Shown here: in pieces, positions 54,970-64,000 of the stretch
How the letters are laid out: every line of letters starts with the position of its first letter
How positions within the stretch are numbered: the stretch's first letter is position 1
Assembly: GCF_021395205.1 (NCBI RefSeq)
Contig: NZ_JAJVCS010000002.1
Span: 310,001 to 374,000, forward strand
Length of the DNA: 64,000 nucleotides
Source: Polynucleobacter sp. IMCC 30228
Lineage (GTDB): Bacteria; Pseudomonadota; Gammaproteobacteria; Burkholderiales; Burkholderiaceae
Direction: 5' to 3'
The notes under the pieces: model-generated
Seen by the model: the letters and a program-made list of their open reading frames with translations, nothing else
Told to the model about the DNA's origin: nothing
The model's database searches: none
Made by a program: the position numbers and the translations under genes

Positions 54970-55953
54970 ATGGGAGTCGCCGTGAAGTTTGCCTATGTTT
55001 ACTTATGCTTAGCATTCATTGGCGTAGCGCAGGCGGCCGAGCCTAATTTAGCCTCCTACCCAGCCCATCCTATCCGTGTAATTATTCCGCTAGCGCCAGG
55101 CAGCGGGGCCGATAATGCCGTGCGCATTGTTACGCAAAAAATGAGTCAAAATATGGGACAAGGTTTTATCGTTGAGAACCTTCCTGGCGCCGCTGGCTTA
55201 ATTGGTGCCGATAAAGTTGCAAAAGCAAGCCCGGATGGCTATACCTTAGGGGGTTTCAACGATAGCATCTTAACTATGGTGCCAAATGTCAATCGCAAAC
55301 TGCCTTGGAACCCTATTAAAGACTTTGCCCCGATTTCTTTGGCTGTGATGGTGGAGTGGGGCCTCGTTGTGCCATCTAAATCCCCCTATGCGAACGCAGG
55401 CGAGCTGATTGCTGCTGCCCGCAAAAATCCAGGACAACTGAATTATGGATCAGCTGGTAACGGCAGCCCCCAACATATAGCCATGGAGTTATTTGATTCC
55501 GAGGCAGGCATTAAGATGACGCACATCCCCTATAAGGGGATTAATCAAACGGGTATTGGGGTTGCCTCAGGAGAAGTGCAGGCGGCATTTATTACTTTAG
55601 CTAGCTCTAAAACCTTAGTAAAGTCGAACCGCCTTAAATTAATTGGTGTTACGAGCCCTAAACGTGCTTTGCAATATCCAAATGTCCCAACGATTGCAGA
55701 TTCTGGTCTTCCTGGGTTTGAGTTTAGCGCCTGGTTTGCGTTGGTAGCGCCTGCAGGAACACCACAGCCTATTATTCAAAAACTAAACACTGAGTTGATT
55801 AAAGCATTGAAAGATCCCACCGTACGACAACAACTTCTGGCTAATGGCCTTAATCCAGTGGGTAGCTCGCCAGAAGAATTAAGCAAAAAAATTCAAGAGC
55901 AATTAGCAAGCTATGCTGCTTTAGTTAAAAAGACGGGTATAGGTACGGATTAA
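54970..55953 (+). CDS. Bug-family tripartite tricarboxylate receptor
   Basis: A 327-residue (or 323 if the GTG at 54982 is used) periplasmic protein with signal peptide ending AQAAE. Family blocks: VIIPLAPGSGADNAVRIV, VENLPGAAGLIGADKVA, SPDGYTLGG, THIPYKGINQTG, YPNVPTIADSGLPGF. The sequence differs strongly from the other three Bug genes here, so these are separate paralogues rather than recent copies. It lies 104 bp after the aminotransferase gene, so it is not clearly in that operon. Confidence 0.87.
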   Translation: MGVAVKFAYVYLCLAFIGVAQAAEPNLASYPAHPIRVIIPLAPGSGADNAVRIVTQKMSQNMGQGFIVENLPGAAGLIGADKVAKASPDGYTLGGFNDSILTMVPNVNRKLPWNPIKDFAPISLAVMVEWGLVVPSKSPYANAGELIAAARKNPGQLNYGSAGNGSPQHIAMELFDSEAGIKMTHIPYKGINQTGIGVASGEVQAAFITLASSKTLVKSNRLKLIGVTSPKRALQYPNVPTIADSGLPGFEFSAWFALVAPAGTPQPIIQKLNTELIKALKDPTVRQQLLANGLNPVGSSPEELSKKIQEQLASYAALVKKTGIGTD

Positions 55954-56077
55954 TTAAGGCTGGGTAGGGTGTTGATAGGTCATGGCTACTTTGAATTTGT
56001 TCTGATAGGATAGGCGGAGTATGAAAATCTTTATCGAGATTTAATGCGCTAACCTAATGTAAGATGATAAGGATCTT

Positions 56078-56749
56078 ATGCGGCATAGCATCGCCATAAT
56101 TATTATCAACGCATTACTTGTTTCTAACGCATGGGCAATTCCCGATGGATTTGTTTATGTTGATCAGGAAATTCCTGGCATTCGGGTTGGGTTAAGGTAT
56201 GCCAGCAGCAATAATTTCGTCGGGCGGCCTATTAACGGCTATGTTAGTCAAAGGGCCGTCTTAACTAAACCAGCTGCTAAAGCACTTGCTGAGGTTCAAT
56301 CTGATCTCAAACCATTTGGCCTGGAATTATTTATTTTCGATACTTATCGACCACAAAGGGCGGTTGATGACTTTATCGCTTGGGCAAAAGATCTAAAAGA
56401 TACGCGTACAAAAACGAAGTACTATCCTAAAGTGGCAAAAGAAAATTTATTTTCGGAGGGCTATATTGCTGATCGCTCTGGCCACAGCAGGGGAAGTACG
56501 ATCGATTTAACGATTATTTCATCAGCTTCGCCATTTCGACCTCTCAATATGGGCACTAATTTTGATTTCTTTGGGCTAGAGTCATGGCCAAAATATATTG
56601 GTGTATTGACAGAACAAAGGGCTAGCCGACTGTTGCTGAGAACGCTCATGCTCAAACATGGTTTTAAGCCATACGAGATGGAATGGTGGCATTTCACCTA
56701 TGAAAAGGAGCCATTTCCCGAGACCTATTTTGATTTTGTTGTTGATTAA
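56078..56749 (+). CDS. VanX-like D-alanyl-D-alanine dipeptidase (M15 family)
   Basis: A zinc dipeptidase for D-Ala-D-Ala. The 223-residue protein has a signal peptide (ending near AWAIP) and GLRYASSNNFVGRPINGY near 38. The zinc motif is SGHSRGSTIDLT near 134 (H and D ligands), the Glu/His end is EWWHFTYE near 205, and FDTYRPQRAV carries the conserved Arg near 90. It is periplasmic and so probably serves recycling of cell-wall dipeptide, not vancomycin resistance. AAGGA lies 5 bp before the ATG. Confidence 0.9.
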   Translation: MRHSIAIIIINALLVSNAWAIPDGFVYVDQEIPGIRVGLRYASSNNFVGRPINGYVSQRAVLTKPAAKALAEVQSDLKPFGLELFIFDTYRPQRAVDDFIAWAKDLKDTRTKTKYYPKVAKENLFSEGYIADRSGHSRGSTIDLTIISSASPFRPLNMGTNFDFFGLESWPKYIGVLTEQRASRLLLRTLMLKHGFKPYEMEWWHFTYEKEPFPETYFDFVVD

Positions 56750-56807
56750 GCGCCCTGATCATGCGTCTGTTACTATTTATATAATAATTGAATTTCTAAA
56801 GGCCAAA

Positions 56808-57509
56808 TTGCCCCATTTTTTAAAGTCTTTTATGATTTTGGTAGTCATTGGCGTAAGCTCCAATGGCTTTGCCCAGTCACGTTTTGAGGATAGCTTTACT
56901 CAAATGGGCGTGGGCTATGAAGTCTTAAAGTTTTCCTTTACAGGCGGAACGATTACTGAACCTCCACTTCAGGGTGTGCCTTATACCGCTTCTGCTCCCA
57001 ATTCGAATAGCCTAACCTTCTCGGCTGCCACCGGCTATAGTTTTTTATTGCATCCCAATTTCTTATTGGGCTTTGGCGCTGAATATAATCTGGTGGATTC
57101 CAAAAGCTCTACTTACACGATTACCGTTCCAGGTGGAAGTGGCAGTGACCAATTTAAGCAAGGTAGCGCTACTAATTGGGTATCTGCTATCAAGAACCAA
57201 GATTACAGTGTATATGTTGCGCCTGGATATCCTATTGGGCTTGATAAATTGGTTTTTGCCAAGTTAGGTTATGCGAGTACTCGAATGTATTCTGGGGGTG
57301 GTGATTACGATATGGTTAGGGGACCCTTAGTTGGACTAGGCTACAAACAAGTGATTGCCGATTTTGATTGGATTATTAAAGGCTATATCTATGGCTTTGG
57401 CGAAGCAAACTACATTAAATATAGTAATGTTTATACCTCTGGTGGAACTGGATCATACTCTGCTACTGCAGCCAATGTTCGCGTAGGTTTGGGCTTTCTG
57501 TGGAAGTGA
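56808..57509 (+). CDS. Outer-membrane beta-barrel protein (opacity-porin-like)
   Basis: About 233 residues. The protein has a hydrophobic signal segment (MILVVIGVSSNGFAQS). Alternating amphipathic strands follow: FTQMGVGYEVLKFSF, SFLLHPNFLLGFGAEYN, YSVYVAPGYP, FAKLGYASTR and LVGLGYKQVIA. It ends in a C-terminal aromatic strand (VRVGLGFLWK). The function is unknown; it resembles OmpW/OprX-like small barrels without specific motifs. The start is uncertain: TTG 56808 has AAAGG 5 bp before it, ATG 56832 is the alternative. It lies just after the VanX-like gene. Confidence 0.65.
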   Translation: MPHFLKSFMILVVIGVSSNGFAQSRFEDSFTQMGVGYEVLKFSFTGGTITEPPLQGVPYTASAPNSNSLTFSAATGYSFLLHPNFLLGFGAEYNLVDSKSSTYTITVPGGSGSDQFKQGSATNWVSAIKNQDYSVYVAPGYPIGLDKLVFAKLGYASTRMYSGGGDYDMVRGPLVGLGYKQVIADFDWIIKGYIYGFGEANYIKYSNVYTSGGTGSYSATAANVRVGLGFLWK

Positions 57510-57605
57510 TGTAAATAGGTCTCTGATTTTAGGATCTAAAGCAAGACGACCAAAATCATCAATATTTTTTCTGAAGGCTTTATTGTGGGCGTGCCTTAAC
57601 TTTAT

Positions 57606-59252
57606 TTAGACACGCTTTTTAAGCGCAGAAGTTAAGCGCAATAAACCTGGGCTATATTTTCCCAAGGGTACGCAGGCCCGAATAATACAGAGTTCATCTA
57701 AAGCAGTTGCCTTAGTCAATGCAGAAAATAATTCATCTTCGGTTTTGCATAAGAAACCTTTGCCAGTGCCCAATACGGTTGGTAGTTCTTCAGAGCGCAA
57801 TGAGGCAATATCATTAAAGGGGCCGTCCATCATGGGTCTTTGAGTGCCATAACCTTGGTTATCAACAACTATCACTAGTGGATTTACCCCGTGAAATACC
57901 GAAGAAAGAACCTCTAAGCCTGTCATCAAAAAGGCGCCATCTCCGACTAATACCAAGGGTCTGCGGGTAGCATCGGCGCGAGCGGCGCCCAAAGCTGCTG
58001 GCACCGCATACCCCATGGTAGCGTAATAGGCGCTGGCAAGCATTAGAGATTGCGCTGGCAGTTCTATCGAGCCAAATAAACAATCTCCTGGCTCAACAAT
58101 TAAACGCATTTTATTATCAAGAAAGATCGATACGCATTCCATAATTCTTTCAACCACGAGACCTTGGCCAGCAATTGGAATAAAAGTCATTGTTTTATGG
58201 GTGACATGCCCATATTCTTTGTAACCTCTAGCGCTAGCTGCCTTAATTAAAGCAGGTAAGAAGGCCCACAGCGGAACGTCTTGATAGGTGCGAAAACCAA
58301 TACTCACTTGGTAATCCGTACATTCGATTACCTGACCGCGATCTAGGTGATCGGTAAATGCACCCATTATTAAATCGGCATATAAAACCCCAAACATAAT
58401 CAGAGGTTTTGCATTTTCTACTTGTTGAACAATGGCTGGTGCGCTAACTGCCCCCATATAAACACCCAAAGCTAAGGGATGGGTTTCTGGTACTACCCCC
58501 TTAGAAACAGAGGTGGTTGCCATTGGCACCTCAAAATTTTCCATGAAAGCTAGTAGCTCTTTACCAAGTCCGCGCCGCACCGCCATTAAACCCGCAATAG
58601 CCACTGCATCACCTGCACCCTCTAATAGTTGCAATGTTTCTGCTACTGCAAGTTCTAAACGCTGTGGATGGACTTTAGGCAACTCGATCGATAGATCCTC
58701 TAGGCAATCAAGCACGGGAACGTCAACCATATCTCGGGGAATTTCAATGTAGCCAGGACGTTGATTTGCAATCATGGCTCCTAGAACACGATCTATTTCC
58801 GCAGTCACGGTTAAGGGGTTTGTCAGCACGGCCTGGGCGATGGTGATATCTTTAAATACCTCAAGTTGGGTGTCAAAATTTTTAACCTTGTGATGCAGTA
58901 AAGGGTCCCCCTGTCTTTCAGATAAACCTGGAGCACCACTTAGCACTAAAAGTGGTACATTTTCCGCCCAGGCCCCAGCCGTAGCATTCACTACTTTAAA
59001 GCCGCCCACCGAATAGGTTACGGCACATACCCCAAATCCTCGGATCCGCGCATAAGCCTCAGCTGCAAATGCTGCGCCTTGTTCATCGGTAGTTACTAGT
59101 ATTGGAAAGCCACAGTGGTGGAGTTGAGCAAATAACTTCAGAGCATAATCTCCAACGATTCCAAAACCCTCATCAACCGCCAGCTCTTTAAAACGACGTA
59201 TGAAAAACTCCGGAATTGTTGTCATGGTTTGCGCTGTTGTCATATGGGCCAT
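57606..59252 (-). CDS. Thiamine diphosphate-dependent decarboxylase (indolepyruvate/keto-acid type)
   Basis: A 548-residue enzyme of the acetolactate synthase/pyruvate decarboxylase superfamily. The N-terminal ThDP motif has TTDEQGAAFAAEAYAR near 52 (the catalytic Glu in DEQG). The C-terminal ThDP site reads LVGDGAFLMTGLEVL, with VVDNQGYGTQ later. The sequence is closest in feel to indolepyruvate or phenylpyruvate decarboxylases. It would give an aldehyde from a keto acid. It is monocistronic, facing the VanX/barrel pair, with a long leader of about 130 bp to the next gene. The substrate is not determined. Confidence 0.75.
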   Translation of the reverse strand: MAHMTTAQTMTTIPEFFIRRFKELAVDEGFGIVGDYALKLFAQLHHCGFPILVTTDEQGAAFAAEAYARIRGFGVCAVTYSVGGFKVVNATAGAWAENVPLLVLSGAPGLSERQGDPLLHHKVKNFDTQLEVFKDITIAQAVLTNPLTVTAEIDRVLGAMIANQRPGYIEIPRDMVDVPVLDCLEDLSIELPKVHPQRLELAVAETLQLLEGAGDAVAIAGLMAVRRGLGKELLAFMENFEVPMATTSVSKGVVPETHPLALGVYMGAVSAPAIVQQVENAKPLIMFGVLYADLIMGAFTDHLDRGQVIECTDYQVSIGFRTYQDVPLWAFLPALIKAASARGYKEYGHVTHKTMTFIPIAGQGLVVERIMECVSIFLDNKMRLIVEPGDCLFGSIELPAQSLMLASAYYATMGYAVPAALGAARADATRRPLVLVGDGAFLMTGLEVLSSVFHGVNPLVIVVDNQGYGTQRPMMDGPFNDIASLRSEELPTVLGTGKGFLCKTEDELFSALTKATALDELCIIRACVPLGKYSPGLLRLTSALKKRV

Positions 59253-59407
59253 AAGGGTTAGGTTGGTCTAGTCTAAAGCAAATCAAGGTAAAAAAATGAG
59301 CTATTTAGCCTCCTTACCCCTTAAAATAAAGCAAAAAATAGAGCTAAACCTAGTCACGTAAATTTGTCATAATAAAACTACATTTGCTCCTCACTTTGAA
59401 AGTAATC

Positions 59408-60187
59408 ATGAAAACTAAACTATTCTTAATGCTTGCTGTATTAGAGTTTTTTGCATCTGCAGCATTTGCGCAGACAGGCAGTGTTTGTGAGGCTTTGGTT
59501 ATTACGGGGCACCCAGCTTACCCGCCAGTAGCCTGGGGGGCTAATGGAAAAATTGTGGGCGCTTCGGCTGAATTAGTGACGACTATTGCCCAGCAGCTGC
59601 AAGTGAAGAATATCAGTTCAGTTGACTTTGGGTCTTGGCAAAAAGCCCAAGATGCTATTAAAGAGGGTAAAGCAGATATTATTTTTGGTATCTATAAAGA
59701 TTCATCAAGAGTTGCTTATATGAATTACATTGATCCACCGTATATGCAAGACCCAGTTGCCATTGTGATTCGTAATGGTGATTCTTTTAAGTATGCCGAG
59801 TGGGGTGATTTAAAGGCCAAAAAAGGAGTAACAAATTTAGGCGAAAGTTACGGCAATGATTTTGATACCTATATTGCACAAAATTTAACAGTGGCGCGTG
59901 CTAATGGAGTAGACAAAGCTTTTGAGGTGTTATTAAAAAAGCAAGCCGATTACCTTATTATTGGTCGCTATCCAGGTAAGCTGGAGGCAAAGAAATTAAA
60001 TATCCTTACAAAAGTTGATTTTTTGCCGAAAAATGTGGTTTATGGAGAAATGTATGTCGCTTTTTCGAAGAAATCTAAATGCTACAACAGCCTACAGGCT
60101 GGCTTTTCAGAGGCAATTAAAAAAGCCGTTAGTGGTGGCAAGATAGAGATGTTGCTGGAGCAGGCTAATAAACAGTTTTATAAATAA
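59408..60187 (+). CDS. Amino-acid-type ABC solute-binding protein (family 3), orphan
   Basis: A 259-residue periplasmic protein. Signal peptide MKTKLFLMLAVLEFFASAAFAQ; then LVITGHPAYPPVAWGANGKIVGASAELV, the family-3 binding-protein start. Further blocks are KADIIFGIYKDSSR near 85, VAIVIRNGDSF, NLGESYGNDFD and EAIKKAVSGGKIEMLL. No permease or ATPase gene is nearby, so it may serve a transporter elsewhere or a sensory role. The start ATG 59408 is preferred to 59384 because the signal peptide begins there. Confidence 0.82.
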   Translation: MKTKLFLMLAVLEFFASAAFAQTGSVCEALVITGHPAYPPVAWGANGKIVGASAELVTTIAQQLQVKNISSVDFGSWQKAQDAIKEGKADIIFGIYKDSSRVAYMNYIDPPYMQDPVAIVIRNGDSFKYAEWGDLKAKKGVTNLGESYGNDFDTYIAQNLTVARANGVDKAFEVLLKKQADYLIIGRYPGKLEAKKLNILTKVDFLPKNVVYGEMYVAFSKKSKCYNSLQAGFSEAIKKAVSGGKIEMLLEQANKQFYK

Positions 60188-60213
60188 GCAGTGCTATTAA
60201 TCTTAAATCTGTT

Positions 60214-61983
60214 TCAATGAATTTCTGGTTCACTGCCTTTGCTGCGCTTCTGTGAATTTTCAGCATTGCTAGCATGTACTTGGGTTTCTAAAAAATCAAA
60301 ATCACAGCCATTATTGGCTTGTTGAATGTGTTGTAAATAAATCTTACCAAAGCCCCGCTCAAACTTAGGAGCTGGTGCTACCCATGCTGCTTTGCGTTTG
60401 GCCATTTCCGCATCAGAAATCAAGACATTTAATTTGCGGGCGGGTACGTCTAATTCAATGAGATCGCCATCTTGTACAAAAGCCAAGGGCCCACCAATAT
60501 AAGCTTCGGGAGTGACATGCAAAACACATGCGCCATAACTAGTCCCGCTCATACGTGCATCAGAGATACGCACCATATCGCGCACTCCTTGTTCTAAAAG
60601 CTTTTTAGGGATAGGTAACTGCCCCCACTCTGGCATACCAGGCGCCCCTTGTGGGCCAGCATTTTGCAAAACAATTACTGAATTAGCATCGATTTCTAAA
60701 TCGGCCGAATCAATGCGTGCAGATAAATCGTCATAGTTTTTGAATACGACCGCTTTACCAGTATGTTTTAGCAAGTGAGCTTCAGCAGCAGGGGGCTTGA
60801 TAACTGCGCCATCTGGGGCCAGATTTCCTTTTAAAATTGCCAAGCCGTCGCTTTTTACCAGTGCTTTATCTGCCGAACGAATGACATCATCATTGAATAC
60901 CTTGGCATCAGCGATTAGCTCGCCGATGGTTTTACCATCAACGGTTTGCTCAGCAAGACTTAAGAAGCCGGTCAGTTGCTTGAGTAAAGCACGTAAACCA
61001 CCCGCATAGAAAAAATCTTCCATGAGATATTTGCCCGAAGGTCTTATATTCGCAAGGACAGGGATTTTGCGTGCTAATTCGTCAAAGCGTTCTAAGGTGA
61101 GCCCAAAGCCCGCACGTTTGGCAAGAGCAATTAAATGCACTGCGGCATTAGTAGAGCCCGATAAAGCTAAGGTAGTCATTACAGCGTTATCAAAAGAGCC
61201 GGCAGTGAGAATGTCAGATGGTTTTAAATCTTCCCAAGCCATTTCGACAATGCGTCTGCCTGTTAAGGTAGCCATTTGCGCATGTCTTGAATCGGGGGCC
61301 GGAATAGATGCATAACCAGATAAACATAAGCCTAGCGCTTCAACTGTACTTGTCATGGTAGATGCGGTACCCATGGTCATGCAATGACCAGCTGAGCGTG
61401 CAATACCATCTTCAATTTCGCCCCAGTCGGCCTCGGTAATATTGCCCGCCCGTAATTCATCCCAGTATTTCCATACATCGCTGCCGCTACCCAAAAATTG
61501 ACCGCGATAATCACCACGTAACATCGGGCCAGCCGGCAGAAAGATGGCGGGAATGTTCATACTAATAGCACCCATCAATAGAGCAGGCGTTGTTTTATCG
61601 CAGCCGCCCATCAAAACGCACGCATCTGCTGGGTAAGAACGTAACAACTCTTCTGTTTCCATTGCGAGCAGGTTGCGATACAACATGGTTGTCGGTTTTT
61701 GAAAGGGCTCGGATAAACTCATGGCGGGCATTTCTACTGGGAAACCGCCGGCCTGCCAAATACCTCTTTTTACTTCTTCAGCGCGCTGACGAAAATGGCT
61801 ATGACATGGGTTAATATCACTCCACGTATTAATAATAGCGATGACCGGTTTGCCAGCATAATCGCTGCGGGTATAGCCCATTTGCGCTGTGCGCGAACGA
61901 TGCGCAAAGCTACGCATATCTTTAACGCCATACCAGCGATGACTACGGAGCTCTTCTGGTTTTTTGCGATTTGCTTTACTCAA
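60214..61983 (-). CDS. araC: IlvD/Edd-family dehydratase (L-arabinonate dehydratase-like)
   Basis: Removes water from sugar acids using an iron-sulphur cluster. The 589-residue protein starts at the TTG at 61983 ([15 protein letters not shown]), overlapping the upstream Bug stop (TTGAGTAA). Cluster-binding Cys motifs are DINPCHSHF near 60, [15 protein letters not shown] near 128, and [13 protein letters not shown] near 200. Family blocks GSTNAAVH and [12 protein letters not shown] are present. The [19 protein letters not shown] opening is typical of L-arabinonate dehydratase. Related aldonic or branched-chain acids are alternatives. Confidence 0.85.
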   Translation of the reverse strand: MSKANRKKPEELRSHRWYGVKDMRSFAHRSRTAQMGYTRSDYAGKPVIAIINTWSDINPCHSHFRQRAEEVKRGIWQAGGFPVEMPAMSLSEPFQKPTTMLYRNLLAMETEELLRSYPADACVLMGGCDKTTPALLMGAISMNIPAIFLPAGPMLRGDYRGQFLGSGSDVWKYWDELRAGNITEADWGEIEDGIARSAGHCMTMGTASTMTSTVEALGLCLSGYASIPAPDSRHAQMATLTGRRIVEMAWEDLKPSDILTAGSFDNAVMTTLALSGSTNAAVHLIALAKRAGFGLTLERFDELARKIPVLANIRPSGKYLMEDFFYAGGLRALLKQLTGFLSLAEQTVDGKTIGELIADAKVFNDDVIRSADKALVKSDGLAILKGNLAPDGAVIKPPAAEAHLLKHTGKAVVFKNYDDLSARIDSADLEIDANSVIVLQNAGPQGAPGMPEWGQLPIPKKLLEQGVRDMVRISDARMSGTSYGACVLHVTPEAYIGGPLAFVQDGDLIELDVPARKLNVLISDAEMAKRKAAWVAPAPKFERGFGKIYLQHIQQANNGCDFDFLETQVHASNAENSQKRSKGSEPEIH

Positions 61984-62953
61984 TTTTGGCACCTGACTCT
62001 TTAATAACAGCGACCCACCGATCATTTTCGGCTTTAATAAATGCGGCAAATTCACTTGCCGATCGTTCGGTTATAGGCGTACCCGCTTTTTCAAAGCGCT
62101 CGCGTACTTCAGGATTTGCTAAGGTTTTCTTGAGAGCAGCTTGCAATTTTTGCACTACATCTTTAGGCATATTTGCTGGACCAACTAAACCTTGCCAACC
62201 TGAAGTTTCTAATTCTGCATAGCCCGATTCGCGAACCGTTGGAACATTAGGTAAATCTTTATCTCTAGTAGAGCTAGTAATGGCAATCGCTTTGAGGTTA
62301 CCAGACTGAACTTGCGGCACTAAGATGCCAGTAATATCAATCAAGATATGGGTTTGACCTGAAATTAAGTCGACGATGGCTGGTGCAGAACCTTTATAGG
62401 GAACATGTGTGAGTTTGATGCCGCCAACATTATTCAGTAACTCACCATTTAAATGGGTGATGGAACCATTGCCACCAGAAGCAAAATTGGCTTTGCCCGG
62501 ATTCTTTTTAGCCCACTGAATAAATGTTTTAAGAGAGTCTACGGGTAGCTCGCGTGGGACAACGGCTAGAAAATAAGTAGAAACAATTTGCCCAATGGGG
62601 GTGAAGTCTTTTAAGGGATCGTAAGGTTTTTTTGCCATCATATTGGGCGCTAAAACCATTGGACCAATATTAGCTACCACTAAGGTATAGCCGTCGGGAG
62701 CAGCTCGTGCTAGCTCGGTTAGGGCAATGACACCAGCAGCACCGGGCTTATTCTCCACAATAACTTGCTGTCCCAAGGCCTCGCCAAGATAGGGCGCAAT
62801 GAGACGCGAGGTAAAATCTAGGCCACCACCTGGGGGAAAGCCAACAATGAGCTTGATGGGTTTGTTAGGATAGTTTGATTGCGCATAACTAGGCAAAGTC
62901 TGCATGAGCAACGCAATTACTACTAAGAATGGTAATCTACATCGTTTAAACAT
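61976..62953 (-). CDS. Bug-family tripartite tricarboxylate receptor
   Basis: A 325-residue periplasmic protein with a signal peptide (cut near SYAQS), then [25 protein letters not shown]. Family blocks are complete: [41 protein letters not shown] and [16 protein letters not shown]. An excellent ribosome site (GGAGGGG) precedes the ATG. It is co-transcribed with the dehydratase, so its ligand is probably a sugar acid or related acid. An Ldh-family dehydrogenase starts divergently 61 bp away. Confidence 0.9.
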   Translation of the reverse strand: MFKRCRLPFLVVIALLMQTLPSYAQSNYPNKPIKLIVGFPPGGGLDFTSRLIAPYLGEALGQQVIVENKPGAAGVIALTELARAAPDGYTLVVANIGPMVLAPNMMAKKPYDPLKDFTPIGQIVSTYFLAVVPRELPVDSLKTFIQWAKKNPGKANFASGGNGSITHLNGELLNNVGGIKLTHVPYKGSAPAIVDLISGQTHILIDITGILVPQVQSGNLKAIAITSSTRDKDLPNVPTVRESGYAELETSGWQGLVGPANMPKDVVQKLQAALKKTLANPEVRERFEKAGTPITERSASEFAAFIKAENDRWVAVIKESGAKIE

Positions 62954-63014
62954 TGTCCCCTCCTTATTTTTTTATTATGCTAGCACATTCTAAGCAGCAA
63001 TAAGCTCTATCACT

Positions 63015-64000
63015 ATGCCAATATTTCAAGCCGAAGATTTAAAAACTAAAATTGTTCAAATTATTACGGCTACTGGTAGTTCTGAGGTTGAGGCTTTGCG
63101 GGTTTGTACCAATCTAATTCACGCGAACCTAAAAGGGCATGATTCGCATGGTGCTGGGATGATTCCGCGCTACGTGGAATCATTTGTAGAAGGCTCTTTG
63201 CAGCCAAACCAATCGGTTCGAGTGAAGAGTGATTTAGGCAGCTTGTTGGTGCTTGATGGCCAGCAAGGTTTTGGTCAGGTCGTGGGCGAAGAGGCTATGG
63301 TGATGGGAATTGCTAGAGCCAAAAAATTAGGTAGTTGCATTTTATCCTTATCGCGTGCTCATCACTTAGGCCGTATTGGACATTTTGCTGAAATGGCGGC
63401 GGCAGATGGTTTGGTGTCGATTCATTTAGTCAATGTTCTATCTGCACCTGTTGTAGCGGTATGGGGTGGGGGTATTGGTCGCCACGGTACTAATCCATTT
63501 TGTATTGGTGTGCCAATTGCTAACCGTGCGCCATTCATCCTAGACTTTGCTACTAGTCGCTCAGCCCAAGGCAAGATGCGGGTGGCTCATAATGTAGGTA
63601 AATCAGTAAGCCCTGGGTATTTAATTGATCAGCAGGGTTTGCCGACTACCGATCCTGGCGTAGTAGTAAGGCCCGATGCGGCTGGCAATTTGGGCGCGCT
63701 GATGCCTTTTGGTGAACACAAGGGTTCGGGCTTGGCCATTGCCTGTGAATTATTAGGTGGAGCATTAACGGGCAACGGCACTTGGAAGCCGCCGAAAGTA
63801 AAAAAACGCGCCATTTGGAATGGCATGTTATCCATTTTAATTAATCCTGCTAGCATGAGCTCTAAAGAACAATTTGACCTAGAAACAAACTCTTTTATCG
63901 ACTGGGTATATCAAAGCCCAGCTAGCGAAGCGGGTGTGCCGGTTATGCTAGCTGGTGAGCCCGAACAAAAAATGATGGCTCAACGCATTAAAGATGGCAT
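63015..64000 (+). CDS. Ldh-family (MdH2) oxidoreductase, 3' end cut by window
   Basis: An NAD(P)-dependent dehydrogenase of the malate/L-lactate family (not the classical Rossmann type), acting on 2-hydroxy acids or ureidoglycolate-like substrates. I translated from ATG 63015: MPIFQAEDLKTKIVQ, then the family motif LKGHDSHGAGMIPRYVES near 40. Then come LSRAHHLGRIGHFAEMAA near 117, GTNPFCIGVPI near 158, LDFATSRSA and GEHKGSGLAIACELLGGALTG near 233. Open for 328 codons to the right edge; about 20 residues are missing. Divergent from the Bug-dehydratase unit, so it may oxidise the same or a related acid. Confidence 0.88.
   Translation, partial: MPIFQAEDLKTKIVQIITATGSSEVEALRVCTNLIHANLKGHDSHGAGMIPRYVESFVEGSLQPNQSVRVKSDLGSLLVLDGQQGFGQVVGEEAMVMGIARAKKLGSCILSLSRAHHLGRIGHFAEMAAADGLVSIHLVNVLSAPVVAVWGGGIGRHGTNPFCIGVPIANRAPFILDFATSRSAQGKMRVAHNVGKSVSPGYLIDQQGLPTTDPGVVVRPDAAGNLGALMPFGEHKGSGLAIACELLGGALTGNGTWKPPKVKKRAIWNGMLSILINPASMSSKEQFDLETNSFIDWVYQSPASEAGVPVMLAGEPEQKMMAQRIKDG

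Noticed and set aside
56078..56749. A vancomycin resistance gene
   Set aside because: A signal peptide directs it to the periplasm and no vanH/vanA-type genes are nearby. Gram-negative VanX-like enzymes usually recycle dipeptide.

Overview
The window looks like a chromosomal segment of a betaproteobacterium of the order Burkholderiales, most likely a small-genome freshwater type such as Polynucleobacter or a close relative. This is inferred from the gene content: five Bug-type tripartite-tricarboxylate receptor genes (one broken), the mltD-gloB / methyltransferase-rnhA-dnaQ neighbourhood, PrpE, and moderate-to-low GC by eye. No 16S gene is present, so the taxon stays an inference.

Layout. 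1-5.6 kb: organic-acid catabolism (mmsA running off the left edge, an old-yellow-enzyme, a frameshifted Bug receptor, a SprT-like metalloprotein, a tartrate/D-malate-type dehydrogenase). 5.6-14.4 kb: dnaQ, an MdtC/MdtA-like RND efflux pair, rnhA, a methyltransferase, gloB and mltD. 14.4-27.6 kb: housekeeping genes (prpE, carAB, greA, DUF4149, yhbY, rlmE, ftsH, folP, glmM). 27.6-46.6 kb: a nearly uninterrupted phosphate-economy block. 46.6-49.6 kb: tRNA-Pro and tRNA-Arg, then an island scar. A 47-bp copy of the tRNA-Arg 3' end lies 2.1 kb downstream, bracketing a lipoprotein phosphoesterase, and is followed by a toxin-antitoxin-like pair. 49.8-54.9 kb: an IclR regulator divergent from an unusual operon (phosphoesterase-fusion protein, Bug receptor, class III aminotransferase). 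55-64 kb: further accessory metabolism (Bug receptors, a VanX-like dipeptidase, a beta-barrel protein, a ThDP decarboxylase, an orphan solute-binding protein, an IlvD/Edd dehydratase, and an Ldh-family dehydrogenase running off the right edge).

The phosphate block is the most striking part. It joins uptake and sensing (pstSCAB, phoU, phoB, phoR), polyphosphate metabolism (two ppk2 genes, a CYTH-CHAD protein, ppk1, ppx) and what I interpret as phospholipid-to-phosphorus-free-lipid remodelling (plcP-, agt-, dgkA-, olsB- and olsA-like genes). Pho-box-like sites with 11-bp-spaced TGTCAT half-sites lie before pstS, before one ppk2 gene, and in the gap between the plcP-like and acyltransferase genes. 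There three half-sites alternate in orientation. Together these genes would import phosphate, store it as polyphosphate, and release it from membrane lipids while building glycolipid and ornithine-lipid replacements. Four distinct calcineurin-like phosphoesterases lie within 20 kb (33-53 kb).

All calls are read by eye from the sequence. No database search or folding calculation was run.
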